Assembly (NCBI RefSeq): GCF_028858725.1
Contig: NC_084790.1
Location: 3,416,001 to 3,480,000, forward strand
Source of the DNA: Colius striatus
Lineage: Eukaryota; Chordata; Aves; Coliiformes; Coliidae
DNA length: 64,000 nt
Direction of reading: 5' to 3'
Below the pieces are notes generated by a model. It was given only the letters and a program-made list of their open reading frames with translations, did not search any database and was not told where the DNA came from. Of this stretch, positions 43,801 to 61,465 are shown piece after piece; within the stretch, counting starts at the first letter, position 1, and the number at the start of each line of letters is the position of its first letter. The position numbers and the translations under genes are program-made.

Positions 43801-43814
43801 GCACCCCCCTGGAT

Positions 43815-45436
43815 CCCATCCTGCACAATCCTGAACACCAATGCTCTCCAGCACCTCTCTTCACCCCTAATGCACCTCAGCACCCCCTGCACACCTCCAG
43901 GCACTTCAGCACCCCCCTGAACACCTCCAGGACCCTCAGCACCCCCCTGCACAACCCCAGGACCCTCAGCACCCCTCTGCACACCTCCAGGCCCCTCAGC
44001 ACCCCTCTACACACCTCCAGGCCCCTGGGCATCCCCCTGCACACCTCCAGGCACTTCAGCACCCTTCTACACAACTCCAGGCACCTCTGCACCCCTCTGT
44101 ACACCTCCAGGCCCCTGGGCATCCCCCTGTACACCTCCAGGTCCCTCAGCACCCTTCTGCACATGGACCTCCAGGCACCTCTGCACACCTCCATGCAACT
44201 CAGCACTCCGCTGCACACTTCCAGGCTCCTCAGCACCATGTTGCACACCTCCAGGCACCTCAGAACCCCTCTGCAGACCTCCAGGCTCCTGTGCACCCCC
44301 TGCACATCTCCAGGCTCCTCAGCAACCCTCTGCACACCTCCAGGACCCTGGGCACTCTGCTGCACAACTCCAGGCCCCTCAGCACCCTTCTGCACAACTC
44401 GAGGCACCTCAGTAACCCCCTGAACACCTCTAGGCACTTGGGCACCCTGCTGCATACCTCAAGGCACCTCAGCAACCCTCTGAACACCTCCAGGCACCTG
44501 GCCACTCCCCTGCTCATCTCCAGGCACCCCCTTGCACCCTTCTGTACAACTTCAGGCACCTCAGCAACCCCCTGCACACCTGCAGGCACCTCAGTAACCC
44601 CCTGAACACCTCTAGGCACTTGGGCACCCTGCTGCACACCTCAAGGCCCCTCAGCAACCACCTGCACACCTCCAGGCACCCCTCTTGCACCCTTCTGCAC
44701 ACCTCCAGGCCCCTCAGCACCGTTCTGCACACCTCCAGGCACCTCAGCAACCCCCTGCACACCTCCAGGCCCCTCAGAACCCCTCTGCTCACCTCCAGGT
44801 CCCTGGGCACCCTGATGCACAACTCCAGGCCCCTCAGCACCCTGCTGCACACCTCAAGGCCCCTCAGCAACCACCTGCACACCTCCAGGCACCCCCTTGC
44901 ACCCTTCTGCACAACTCCAGGCACCTCAGCACCCCCTGCACACCTCCAGGCCCTTCAGAACCCCTCTACACACCTCCAGGTCCCTGGGCACCCTGGTGCA
45001 CAACTCCAGGCACCTCAGCAACCCCCTGCACACCTCCAGGTCCCTGGGCACCCTGCTGCACAACTCCAGGCCCCTCAGCACCCTTCTGCACACCTCCAGG
45101 CCCCTCATCAACCCCCTGCACACCTCCAGGCCCCTCATCAACCCCCTGCACACCTGCAGGCACCTCAGTAACCCCCTGAACACCTCTAGGCACTTGGGCA
45201 CCCTGCTGCACACCTCAAGGCCCCTCAGCACCCTTCTGCACAACTCCAGGCACCTCAGCAACCCCCTACACACCTCCAGCCCCCTCAGAACCCCTCTGCA
45301 CACCTCCAGGTCCCTGGGCACCCTTCTGCACAACTCCAGGCACCTCAGCAACCCCCTGCACACCTCCAGGCACCTCAGCAACCCCCTGAACACCTCCAGG
45401 CCCCTCAGCACCCCTCCTGCACACCTCCAAGCCCCC
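43815..45436. repeat. 30-bp minisatellite, about 54 units
   Basis: The unit is approximately ctccaggcacctcagcaacc plus ccctgcacac, 30 bp, with substitutions and occasional 1-3-bp length changes. A longer periodicity of about 213 bp is visible: the block gcaccctgctgcacacctca recurs near 44625 and 44838. Because 30 is divisible by three, long low-complexity frames with a 10-residue period appear on both strands (for example 44897-45838 on +). These are not supported as genes. Confidence 0.95.
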
Positions 45437-45700
45437 GGTTACTCCGCTGCACACGCCAGCGCATCCCCCCCAGCACCGCCCGGGTCCCGTCCCCGTCCGC
45501 CGCGCCGCGTTCCGCCAGCAGGGGGCGCCCGTGCGCAGCGGTTGCGCCCCGCTCGGCCACGCGCAAGCCCCGGCCCCCAGCACCGTCCCCAGCGCAGGTC
45601 CCATCCAGCCCCATCGCCCCTTGGTCCGGCGTGGTGCCCTCCCGAAGGGCGCTCAGCTCCCACGCACACCCCGCGCGGCAGCGGGCATCTGGGGAGGATG
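45437..45700. promoter_or_regulatory. CpG-rich segment next to the minisatellite
   Basis: A short CpG-rich stretch with no coding support directly follows the 30-bp array. It contains the CTCF-consensus site at 45515. Confidence 0.6.
45515..45529 (+). promoter_or_regulatory. CTCF-consensus site
   Basis: CCAGCAGGGGGCGCC matches the CTCF core consensus (CCASYAGRKGGCRS) at every position, in forward orientation on the + strand. It lies in a CpG-rich segment between EIF1 and the keratin genes. Binding is not shown; a perfect core match in this position makes an insulator or loop anchor plausible. Confidence 0.7.
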
Positions 45701-46639
45701 TTTTTCCCGGCCAAGCCGAGCATCACCCACCACCCCAAAACCGAGCCACTGTCAGACCCGCATCTGCGTGATGCGACGCGGCAAACGGCGGTGGAGTTTA
45801 ACCAGAAGCATTTGCCCTTCCCTGCAGTGACTGGTTGAGTATAGTTATTTGGATTCAAAGAGAGAAAAAAACTTCAAACCACCAAAACCAACCAAAAAAA
45901 CCCCATTAAATAACAGAAGCAAAAGAGCTGATTCCAAAGCTGCAGCTCGTAATTAACTGTTGCATATCATGGGGATCAGCTGTGCTCCAGGCGAGAGCAG
46001 CCAGCGCTGTGCCAAGCCCAGGCAGGTAATTGCCTCCTGCCAGACACCCAGCTGACAGCCCGGCTTTTGTGTCTTCTCTTTGAACTCATGCGCAGAAAAC
46101 CATTAGCTGTGAGCTTCAGCCAGGAGACCCGCAGGGCACGGCGAGGGATGAGCGTGGAGCGTGGTCCCGGCGGAGCTGCGGCAGCAGGGGTTGAGGCTGA
46201 GGGGCTCTGGGGCTGGGGGGAAGCCAGGGCTGGATGTGAGGGAGGTTTTGTGGCTGAGGACCTCTGGGAGGCAGGGACCGTTTCAGTCTTGTTAATGACT
46301 TCAGAAAGCTGCCTGCCAAGCGCAGATTAGTGAGTGGCCAGGTAATTGCAATCCTGTGGGAAGCGACGGCGCTGCCTGGTTCCAGGGATTGATTTGGGGC
46401 AGCTTGGTGCTTCCCCACAGCAGAAGGGCTCTTGTGGTTGGGCAGCCTCTTCTTCCCAGCCCCAGTGGTCTCCCGGGAGTCCTTCTTGACCGTCCCCCCA
46501 TGTACAGAATCTGACCAGGCCCTGCTGTGCCTGGGCCATAGTGGGAGCCTTGCCATCTTCTCACAGGCAACAGCCCTCGAGGAGCAACAGAAAGGGAGGC
46601 TGGATTTGCCTCTGGGCAAATCCTACCTGAGGGGCCACA
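45701..46639. other. Intergenic, no gene recognised
   Basis: Unique sequence with an A-rich run at about 45866-45903. No exon is supported. Confidence 0.55.
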
Positions 46640-46803
46640 TCAAACAGGCTGCCCAGATGTGTTATGGAGTTTCCTTCTCTGGAGACATTCCAAACCCAGC
46701 TGGATGAGTTCCTGTGTGACCTACTCTAGGTGGTCCTGCTCTGGCTGGGGGGTTGCACTGGATGAGCTTTCAAGGTCCATTCCAGCCCTTGAGATTCTGT
46801 GAT
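46640..46803 (+). mobile_element. CR1 LINE 3' end fragment
   Basis: Plus-orientation terminal CR1 fragment (ggctgcccagatgtgttatg, ttccagcccttgagattctg). Confidence 0.85.
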
Positions 46804-49800
46804 CAAAGCCTTTCTCTAGAAGGGACTACACCGAGAGCCAGGGTCCCAGCTGGAGAGAGGAGCATCCCTGGGGAGAGTGCAAGAAAAACATGGTCTGTGG
46901 GGCTGTTGCCATCACTTGTACCCACCCTCCTGCGTCATCGGGGCTGTGTGCGTGGGGTGGGTATACACAGAGGCCAGGACAAGCCCTAGAAGCAGGAGGG
47001 GACTAAAGGCCAGCAGGGGCTGCCATGGAGGAGTCACAGAGCTGGTCCCTGTCACCAACAACGGATTTGGCACCTCCTCTCGGGGTCCTTTGACATGACT
47101 GGCCAAAGAAAGGAGGGAGGAAAACGGCATTCCTGCCCTTCTGTGAGCACAAGTGGCTCCAGGCTGATGCCAGGACCTGCCTCACCTTGCTGCCAGCGTC
47201 ATGGGTGTCCCCAAGGTGGGGTTCCTATCTGTGGCTTGGAGACCTGGCCTGCAGTCACTGTAGGTGCAGCGGGTGTGGGCACAGAATGAACTCAGGAGAC
47301 GCAGTTTGTTGCCTACAGTCAGCATGGGAAAGTACATCTGCAACTCCCTGCCTGCTCTGCCGTGTGCAGAGAGGGGAGAGGAATGAACAGACAGGGTGTG
47401 AGAGCGTTTCCACACCGACAGAATGAGACATGAGGAATGCAAGATCTGCTATCTGGAAGGCAGACATTGAAAAAATAACGTGGGAAACTCCAGAGGTTGG
47501 AGCTGGCTGTGGAGATAGAGCTAAAAGCAGTTGGTGATAGCTTGCAAGTTTGGCTCTGCACAGACAGAAGAAGTGCTCTCTGATAGAGCAAGCACTGGTT
47601 TGCTGTCCATCTGTCCTCCTTTACCCAGCTGAATGACTCTGGTTGTGCCTCTGACTGCAGCTCAGAGAAAATCACAGGGAGAGAGCCTTGATCCCACAGA
47701 CACTGAGGAGCAGCTGGTCCCTTGGGCTCCACAGCAGGGAATCCCCATCTCTGGTCCATGGCTCTGCATGCTGTTACTGGCCTGAGCCAGAGCTGGGATG
47801 TCACCAGAGAGGCCTTTCTTCTGAGCTTCCTGGAATGGTTCCTTCAGTCCCAAGCAGGAACAGAAGGGCTGAGCCAGATCTTGGAGTGGTTGTCATCAAA
47901 AGCCAATCAGTGATAAACCATACCAGCAGGAAAGCAGTGCTCAGCCTGCCTTGGGCTGGGTGAGCTGACAGCTCGATGGGCGGTCGCAGCGCTTGGGTGG
48001 CTGTGAGGATGAGTAACTGCAGCAGGACCAGGGGGAAAGAGCTTAAACCATCTGTTGAAAGACCTGTCTTCTGCCAGACAGGTCTGTGATCCCTGAAGCA
48101 AAGGAGAAATAAGGCATGGCTCTGCACTGCCCAGCTCTTTGGCTGAGCTGCTCCTGCAGCTGAGCAATGCAGCGTGTGAACTGGCTGCCTCAGCAGTGCT
48201 GATTCACTGGGAATCACTCCTGAGAGGGGATCTCCTTGGCACGAGCGGTGCCGGAACGGGCAGAGCGGGTCCCAGGCTAGTGAGCAGGTCTGTGCTCCAG
48301 CAAGGTGCTCACTGCTGGGGGTGGCTTGTGACACATCAGATGATGCAGGGCCAGGACCTTGCCTGGTGCCCTACATCGGCTTGGAGCATGGGCCATCGTG
48401 CAGGAGTTTCGCCCTTTTCCATACTCAGCAAGAGGAAAAAAGGGCTTGTGGAGAAACCAGCATGGCCCTGACAGAGGGCTGCTGCTGGAGGCTGTCTGCT
48501 GGGTCCTATTATCAGAGCCAGGTCTGGCAGGACCTAATTTGGAGCCCAGAGAGGGATGATAGGGAGTCACTCCTCTTGTCTTCCCTCCAGTCAGTCTTTT
48601 ATCCTCATGGCTCCATCGCTGCCTCCTCCCCTTCTGTGGGTAAAGGGGTGAGGCTGTGCTGCCCATCTCTTCTGTCCCACAGACAGCATAGTGGGCAGGA
48701 AGGGATCAAATAAGGTGAGCATCACCCATCACCCCACAGCTGGGGCTGGCTGCGCTCACTGGCTGATGGTGAAGTGCCCCGAGCCTGCCCAGAGGGAGTT
48801 TCCATTGCAGACGCACCACAAAGTTTCCTTTCATGGTAACAGATCTAGGATGGCTTTTTTCAGATAAGGAGGGGGGGAGGCTGTCGGGACATGTCCTAAC
48901 AGATGATAAAGAATCAGCAGCTGAGATAGAAATAAAGACAGCATAATTCACTCCACACCTTGAGATATTTGTTGATGTTGTTCAAACTCACAGAGCAAAC
49001 CTGTCAGCAAGGGTAAAGCCCATGTCTGCTGTTCCTTAGGTGCAGAGACATCTTTCCCAGGGCTGCATCCTTCAGCTGGTTTCCAATGAGCTGCGAATTG
49101 CTGTGAAAAGGCACTCTGGAGAAGCTGGCCTACAGGGAAAACCCAATGACTCCTAATTAGCTCTTATTCATGACATTAAGAGAACAATTAAGTGCTAATG
49201 TTTGAGGAAATGCAACACACTGACCCGGGCTTTTTCACACCAGCCCTCACCACACTGGGTTACTGTGTGAGCTGCTTGTCCACTCCAAACATATAATTTC
49301 ACCTCCTTTCCTCTGTCAACCTGGGGGGAGTTCGGTTCTTTCTTCCCCCCCCTGCAGCACACCTGAGGGAGAGATAGCATCTACAGCATGCTTCTTGCAG
49401 GAACAGACTCTGATACTATCTCCTCAACATTATGATGTGTTTTTATTTTTTTATCTCAAGGGAATTTATTGTGGGTGAGTGTTTCAGAAGAGCCTGGGAG
49501 ACTGAATTCCTCTGGTAACACAAAATAGCTGAGATGGTGCATGTTCCTCTGTATAATCATGCCCTGTCCACAGAGCAGGCGCAAGGGGAATGTTGTGCTA
49601 AGGGTTTAAGAGTGGGGCTGCTTTGGGGATTATTGTTTAGGAGCTTGGCCAGAGGTCAGGGCAGCAGCAGACTGGTAAGAAAGGATCAGAAAATGCTGAT
49701 ACTGCAGGAGAATTTCCAGATCTCCCTTTAGGCTCCTGTGCCAACTGTCAAAAAAAGAGCTTAAACAGGGGCTGAGGTCTTGATAACACAGAAAGAAATG

Positions 49801-52168
49801 CCCTAAAACCAGGTATTGCCTGCCTGTGGGGCTGTGGCAAGGCAGTGTCTGGTTTTAGGGCAGTTGTCAAACTTGGGCTGACTCGTAACTTGGACTAAAA
49901 TGTGAAGGTCACCTGAGCAGGGGAGGAACAGAACTCACCAGTGAGGGGCTCACAGCCAACATAGGAATTGCCTGGAGCAGGAGAGTGTTTGCCAGAGCGA
50001 ACAGGAGCAAAACGAGCACATCTGGAAGAACTCAGAGCAGGGGTGGCCAAGGGATGGCTCCTGTGCACGGCTCCCACACAACGGCTTGTTGGGTAACCCC
50101 GTACCCCCCGCTATGGTGGGCAGCCAGCCAGCAGGGAGGCTGATCACCACCCTGCCAGGCTGCCCCAGGACCATGCTGCAAGCTGAGCAGAGGCCTCTGC
50201 ACGCTCTGCTGTTTGCCACGCCGTGGGTTGCTCCCAGGTCCTCTCCTTTCCCCTCTCCCCACTCTCTGAGGGATGGGGCACACATGCATCTCAAATCCCC
50301 AGATTTTGCAAGTTGAGGAGTCAAAAATCCACAATCTGAAGCCCACCAGTTCTGAGGAAGAGCTGCCCAGAGACTGGAGCCCTCTGCTAAGAAGATCTGG
50401 AGTCTCTTTCTGGTTAAGCTGCTTCCTTGGTGGCCACCCAGAAAAATCACACCACCTCTCCTGGAGCTGCTAAAGAAAGAGAACGTGACTCGCTATTAAG
50501 TCCTTGAGATCAAACAGCGATGCAGATAAAGCCTTGTTGTTATTGTGTCCTGCAGGGAACAGATGAAAGAAAGGAGGCACTCTGAATTAACCAAGGGTGA
50601 GGCTCTGGGAACTCTTAGCAACTCCAGAATCAGTTAAGTGCATTAGAATGTGAAAACAGCCAGAGGGGCCTCAGGAAGGAAGGAGATCACCACAGGAGAG
50701 AAAGCACAAAAGAGTTCCTAATCCCTATAACTCCCTCTCTCTCACTCCCTCACAAAAATAACTTCTCTTAGCAGAGAATGACATCGCTGGAGCCGGGCAG
50801 GCCAGCAGGTTGGGTGTGCGATTTTCCACTGCCTGCTGCAAGAGCTGGCACCACATCAGTAAAGGGATTTAGGGGTTTTATTTTCCTCTGACAAAGGATA
50901 AAACAGTGCAGTGTCTCCCTTCCTGCTGCTCTGCTGTCTTTTTTTTCCACGCTACTACCTGTCCAGCTGCTTTACCATAATCACTGTGCTCCCTGCCTTA
51001 GCAGCAGGATGCAGGTGTGGCCATTGGGGTGGCCGTCTTGCCTCGTCTCTCTGCTCCTCTTCTGCCTCATCCTACTGGAACCCTCAGCTTCACAAGGTGG
51101 TCGTGGTGCTCTAGCTCCGTGCTGGAGTTGTGCTTCACACGGGTTGCTCCTCATCTGGGTTGCACTTGGCTCATCAGTGCTTTTGCTACAGGCGCTGGTG
51201 GCTCTGCTGAGTTACGTTAGTTGTGTCCTGTGACTGCAGATCTGTATGAAAAGCACATCTGCACACCGGCCTAAGCACTGGGAAGGACTGATCATGCTCT
51301 TCCCATGAGAACCTGCACATAATGTGTCCTGGCAGTGGATGCCTAATGCAGCTTCAAACCGTTTTTCTCAGGTTTAGGCTATTTGGGCGCTGACACTGGC
51401 CTCAGAAATGAGAGGGAAGGAATTGAGGCACAGAAGCTTTGAGCCTCTACAAACCTTGCAGAAGACACAGACTGTGGAGTTTGTGAAAGGTGATGCAGCA
51501 AAGCAGGTGATGCTGGAAACAGCCTTTTAACCTGACTTGAAACCCCCACTGTTACAGGGACTTTCCAGGCTCTGTAAACAAATTCATCCTAGACCAGAGA
51601 TTACTGGAGTTTCTTCTCTTTTGAGCTTACAAGATTTCTGCCAAATATGGTATCAGTGCACAAATACCACCAGGTCTGTGCTTGTTCTGGGGTAAAGGTC
51701 CTGACGGGAAAGTTTCCATCTGGCTTTGAGTCGGCCCGTGTACAGATTATGGATGTGCAGGGCTCTGGAGTCAGCAGGTTTCCTTGGCTTTAGAGTCTTT
51801 CAAAACAAAACGAAAAGAGCAAATAAATAGATTTGCAGATTTTGGTTTTTAATTATATAAGGCACTTGTGGGCGACTTGGCATATCACAGAGGATTTTCT
51901 TGCGTTGCTTCATGAAGGAGCAGCAGGGTGGAGCTGGAGGGAGCACCCCTGCCTCTCAGGTGCAACAGGGAAATGCTAAAACGTAGCCGAGAGCGAGGAG
52001 CCTCTGGTCTGAATCACGGCGGGTGCTGGGAACCGAAGCGGAAGGAGAAGATCCTGCGTGTGCCCTGGTGCTTCTGGTGGGATGTGACAAAAGATGTGAA
52101 ATCGGGAGAGAAAAAAAAATGATGATTGTGGGATTTGGCTCTGGCTGTCAGGGGTGACGAAAAACGCC
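46804..52168. other. Gene-poor region upstream of the keratin gene
   Basis: 5.4 kb without recognisable exons or mobile elements. A 74-codon frame at 51009-51233 starts with a signal-peptide-like stretch but has no supported continuation (see findings). AT-rich segments at about 49400-49500 and 51790-51900 could hold keratin regulatory elements; I cannot identify any. Confidence 0.5.
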
Positions 52169-52190
52169 GGCAACGCCTCCTTGCCTGGGC

Positions 52191-52196
52191 TATAAA
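52191..52196 (+). promoter_or_regulatory. TATA box of the first keratin gene
   Basis: TATAAA in gggctataaagggc, 97 bases before the ATG, so transcription would start near 52222. The identical box and flanks occur in the second keratin gene at 63274-63279. Confidence 0.85.
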
Positions 52197-52287
52197 GGGC
52201 TCCAGGCCAGGGGGAGCGAGCACTGTGCTGCCTGCGCTGCCGAGCCGGGTGTCTCTCGCAGCCCTCCAGCCTCCACCAGCCTTCGCC

Positions 52288-57680
<5,393 letters not shown>

Positions 57681-57832
57681 GGCGAGTGTGTGGTTTGCTG
57701 CAAACCTCAACACAGCAAAGCAGAAGAAGATTCCAGCTTGTGTGCTCTGGCTAGGTAGATCACAGGAGGCATCTTCTCTTTTTATCACACCCTTGCTTCA
57801 TTCTCCAAGCGCTGTGCTGCCCTTGAATATCA

Positions 57833-57838
57833 AATAAA
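57833..57838 (+). terminator. KRT17: Keratin poly(A) signal
   Basis: AATAAA 153 bases after the keratin stop codon, followed by a GT-rich stretch (gtcttgtcttgttgctgtg), as expected for cleavage just downstream. Confidence 0.85.
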
Positions 57839-57859
57839 GCTTTTCTCCGTGCTCCTGCA

Positions 57860-58449
57860 AACCAGAGTCTTGTCTTGTTGCTGTGAAGAGACAGGCTGTC
57901 CCATTCCTGGAGATGTGGGACAAAGCTCTGCTCTGGGAGGGGTAATATTCTCCATCTTTGCTACCCAGATGGTGGGACCAGTACCCCTACACTTGTACAA
58001 TACCTGAGGCCTGGCTGCTAAGACAGGGGATGCAGGTGAAGGTCTAGAAAAGAATTGCTTGCAGAGGTCGTGGGAGGTGAAATTTTTGAGAGTCTTTTCA
58101 TTTCATCTCAGACTTGGCACCGTGACTTTCAAGTCAGGGCAAAGCTCAGCTTCCCCAGCTGCAATGTACAGCAACAGCAGAGCTGAAGCTTTTAACTCGC
58201 TGAGTCCAAGCCAGAGAGTGAACCAAATCAAGACCCTGCAAATGATTCCACTCCCAGCTCTGCCTCAGCAGTTACTGGGCAGCCCAGACACGACCCTTTG
58301 TGGCATAATGAGGTTGTAGATGTGGCAGGGACACACTGGCTGAGCCCCTCCAGAAATCCAAACTCAGCTTAGTTTAATTCATGCTTCCAAAAGCACTGCT
58401 GTAGGGTAAGGAGAACAAGTGACAGTGAAGTGGGAATGGACCATGCAGA
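57860..58449. other. Intergenic between keratin genes, no gene recognised
   Basis: Unique sequence without supported features. Confidence 0.6.
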
Positions 58450-59040
58450 CATAGAATCACAGAATGGTGGAACTGGAAGGGACCTTTAGAGCTCATCCAG
58501 TCCAATGCCCCTGCAGAAGCAGCTCCCACCTAGATCAGGTCACACAGGAACGTGTCCAGGTGGGTCTTGAAGACCTCCAAGGAAGGAGCCTCCACACCCT
58601 CCCTGAGCAGCCTGGGCCAGGGCTCCCTCACCTCACAGGGAAAGAGTTTCTTCTTATGTTTAAATGGAACTTTTTATGTTCCAGCTTCATCCCATCACCC
58701 CTTGTCCCTTGCTAGATACTATAGAAAAAGGGGATGCCCCAACCTCCTGACACCCACCCTTTAGATATTTGTGAATATGAATGAGATCCCCCTCAGTCTC
58801 CTTTTCTCCAGCCTGAGCAGCCCCAGGGCCCACAGCCTTTCCTCAGCAGGAACATGCTCCAGTGCCCTGAGCATCTTGCTGGCCCTGTGCTGGCCTCCCT
58901 GCAGCACTTCCCTGTCCCTCTGCAGCTGAGGAGCCCACAACTGGCCCCAGGACTCCAGATGAGGCCTCAGCACATGTGGCAGAGCAGAGGGGCAGCAGAA
59001 CCTCCCTGGTCCTGCTGCCCACACTCTGCTGGATGCAACA
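58450..59040 (-). mobile_element. CR1 LINE 3' end
   Basis: Minus-orientation CR1 from catagaatcacagaatggtg to the decayed ORF2 C-terminal part near 59040. Confidence 0.93.
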
Positions 59041-61117
59041 TGAAAGCTTAAACCTCTCCTGGGAGCTCTTTCTGGCCCTCCCCAGCTGTCGGTGGCTGCT
59101 CCTGACGCAGCAGCTCACGCTGCTGTCAGTTGGCCCAGCCGTTCCTGGAAAGCCAGTTCAGACACATTCTTGGCTGGATTCTGTCACATTTATTACTTCA
59201 TAAATCCAACTTCCAAATCAATGAGATGATTCAGAGAAACTCTCTTGAAGGTGTGAAATAGTAGCAGAGCCGGCCACACAGTTTTAAAACCCTCTTCCAG
59301 GCCTGGATTTTACCGGGACATGAGAGAGAATTCAAGTCCTTTTTTTCCCAAAACATTGGAAAGATCCCTGTGGTCTAGAGGTAACCCATGTGCCCAGTGT
59401 TGGCTCGGGCTGTACCCCCTCCATCCACGCCAAGTGGACCCCCTGCATCTCATCAGAGCATCTACTGCCCTGCACACCCTGCACACCCTGCAGTGCTCCC
59501 AGCATCCACCAACTTGTGACAGAAGTGGCTTGGGTTTTGAAGCTTGTGAGCAATGATCTCATTGGCACTCAGATTCCACTGAAGGACACGGTAAACAACT
59601 GAGAGAAGGAGTGCTGTGGGGTCAGGAGCATGGCTCACACTGCTCTGCCACAGAGCATGTCAGGGATGGGCCACGAGGAAATAATGGGGCACAGTTCCTT
59701 CCTCCAGGCGCTTGAAGCTGCAGCAGCTCTGCACAGGGAGCCCTGCACAGCAAAGGGCCTCTCCCCGTGAGTGCACTGTGCCCCAGGGCTGGACGAGGGC
59801 AGCTCCAGCTCTGATACCTTAGAAGGACAGGGACAGACACAGCAGTTAACACCTGCAACTTCCAATGTCACTCCTGTTCTCCCCATGGCTGGTGCAGGGA
59901 CCATCAACACTTCTGCTCTGAGCTGCCCGTGGTGGTCTTGCCCTCCAACTGCCACCGTTGTGACCCTCAGTGTGGGGATGCTGGAGGTGCCTCACTGGAA
60001 TTCATCCTTGCTTTGTATTTTCTGGGCACACACGTGTTGCTATAGGAACAACAAATAACACCTGGCTAACAAAATCTCCTGCTTGAGTGAGTGAGTAAAA
60101 AAAGGGGATTTTGATAGCAGAGTGGTATTATTATTCCTTCTACTGCAAACCATGAGGGAGGTGTGGAAAACAGGTGTTGATTTTCTCCTGCCTTAAGTGT
60201 TAATAATTAGGCCTGACCTTAAGAGACCTGTTGAGGAGGGAGCTGCAGGCAGTGGCTTGTGCAGACAGGCAGTGACAGCTTGAGGCAGGTTTCAGAAAGT
60301 GGTGGGTTTTCTTTTTCCAGAAAGATGGTTTGACTTGTCAGGCAACACAGAGTTAATCTCACATAGAAGACCACTTTAGGAAGAGAGATTAAAGTGTGGC
60401 TTTTCAGCTCACTTTAGGGAACTTTCCTATGAGAGTTTGCTATTAAGGCAACCTTTAGAAGCACACTAAAATAACCAGAGAAGTGGGTTTTGTTCAGGTA
60501 CTTTTACCTACCAGGTCTGCTGATATGTATGTTTTAGAGCCAGAAAGTCACCTGTGTTTTCCTCTTGAAGACAGACAGAATGGCACGTTCCAATACCATG
60601 TGTGCTACCATGAAATTACTGTTATGCCACGAAACTGTCATTCTGACTTTGAAATGTATACAACATGGGCCCGTGGTGCGCTCATGGGACAGGGGCAGAG
60701 CTCAGCCTAACAGTCAACCCTTTGTTTAAAAGCAAGTGTGATACAAACAACACGCAGTCGTTAGCGGTTGTGTTCAATGGGAAGTCATGTAAATACCACC
60801 TTAGCATTTTTAATGTGTTGTTTTAAGTCTTAATTGGCTCTTCGGGATTTTAATTGCTGCCTTGTGGCACTATCAAAATATTGCAGATATTTTGGGCAAT
60901 GTCTGTTTTTATGACACAGAGGTTAAATAGGAAACGAAAGATGAAAGAAAAGGCAATTTCATGTTAAGAAAGAATATGCTGTTAATCCTGTAACACTGTG
61001 ACAGTTATTCACCCCATGGCCAGTCTGTGGGAAGCCAACAGCTCCTGCTGCCTGGCCCGTCAGAAAGGCTTGGCCCATGTCAAGGCTGAGGGTTTTGGCT
61101 TGCACAGAGGCTGTGTA
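59041..61117. other. Intergenic, no gene recognised
   Basis: AT-richer unique sequence. No exon or repeat is recognised; open frames are under 110 codons and lack features. Confidence 0.55.
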
Positions 61118-61465
61118 CCACAGAATCACAGCATCACAGAATCTTAAGGGTTGGAAGGGACCTGGAAAGCTCATCCAGTCCAACCCCCCTGCCAGAGAAG
61201 CACCACCTAGAGCAGGGCACACAGGAATTTGTCCAGGTGGGTTTGAATGTCTCCAGAGAAGGAGACTCCACAACCCATCTGGGCAGCCCCTGCCAGTGCT
61301 CCCTCACCTCAACAGGGAACAAATTCTGCCTTGTGTTGCTTTGGAACCTCTTCTGTTGCAGCTTGTCCCCATTGCCCCTTGTCCTGTCATTGGCCATCAC
61401 TCAGCACAGCCTGGCTCCAGCCTCCTCACACTCACCCTTTACCATTTATGTCCCTGGTGTTCCTC
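61118..61465 (-). mobile_element. CR1 LINE 3' end, aatcttaagggtt subfamily
   Basis: Minus-orientation copy (cacagaatcttaagggttgg, agaaggagactccacaaccc), same subfamily as 25200 and 43287. Confidence 0.92.

Noticed and set aside
43815-45436. CRISPR-like array
   Set aside because: Units are contiguous without unique spacers and the genome is a vertebrate one; it is a minisatellite.
43605-45838. Long repeat proteins with a 10-residue period on both strands
   Set aside because: They are translations of a 30-bp minisatellite; no start, splice or family support.
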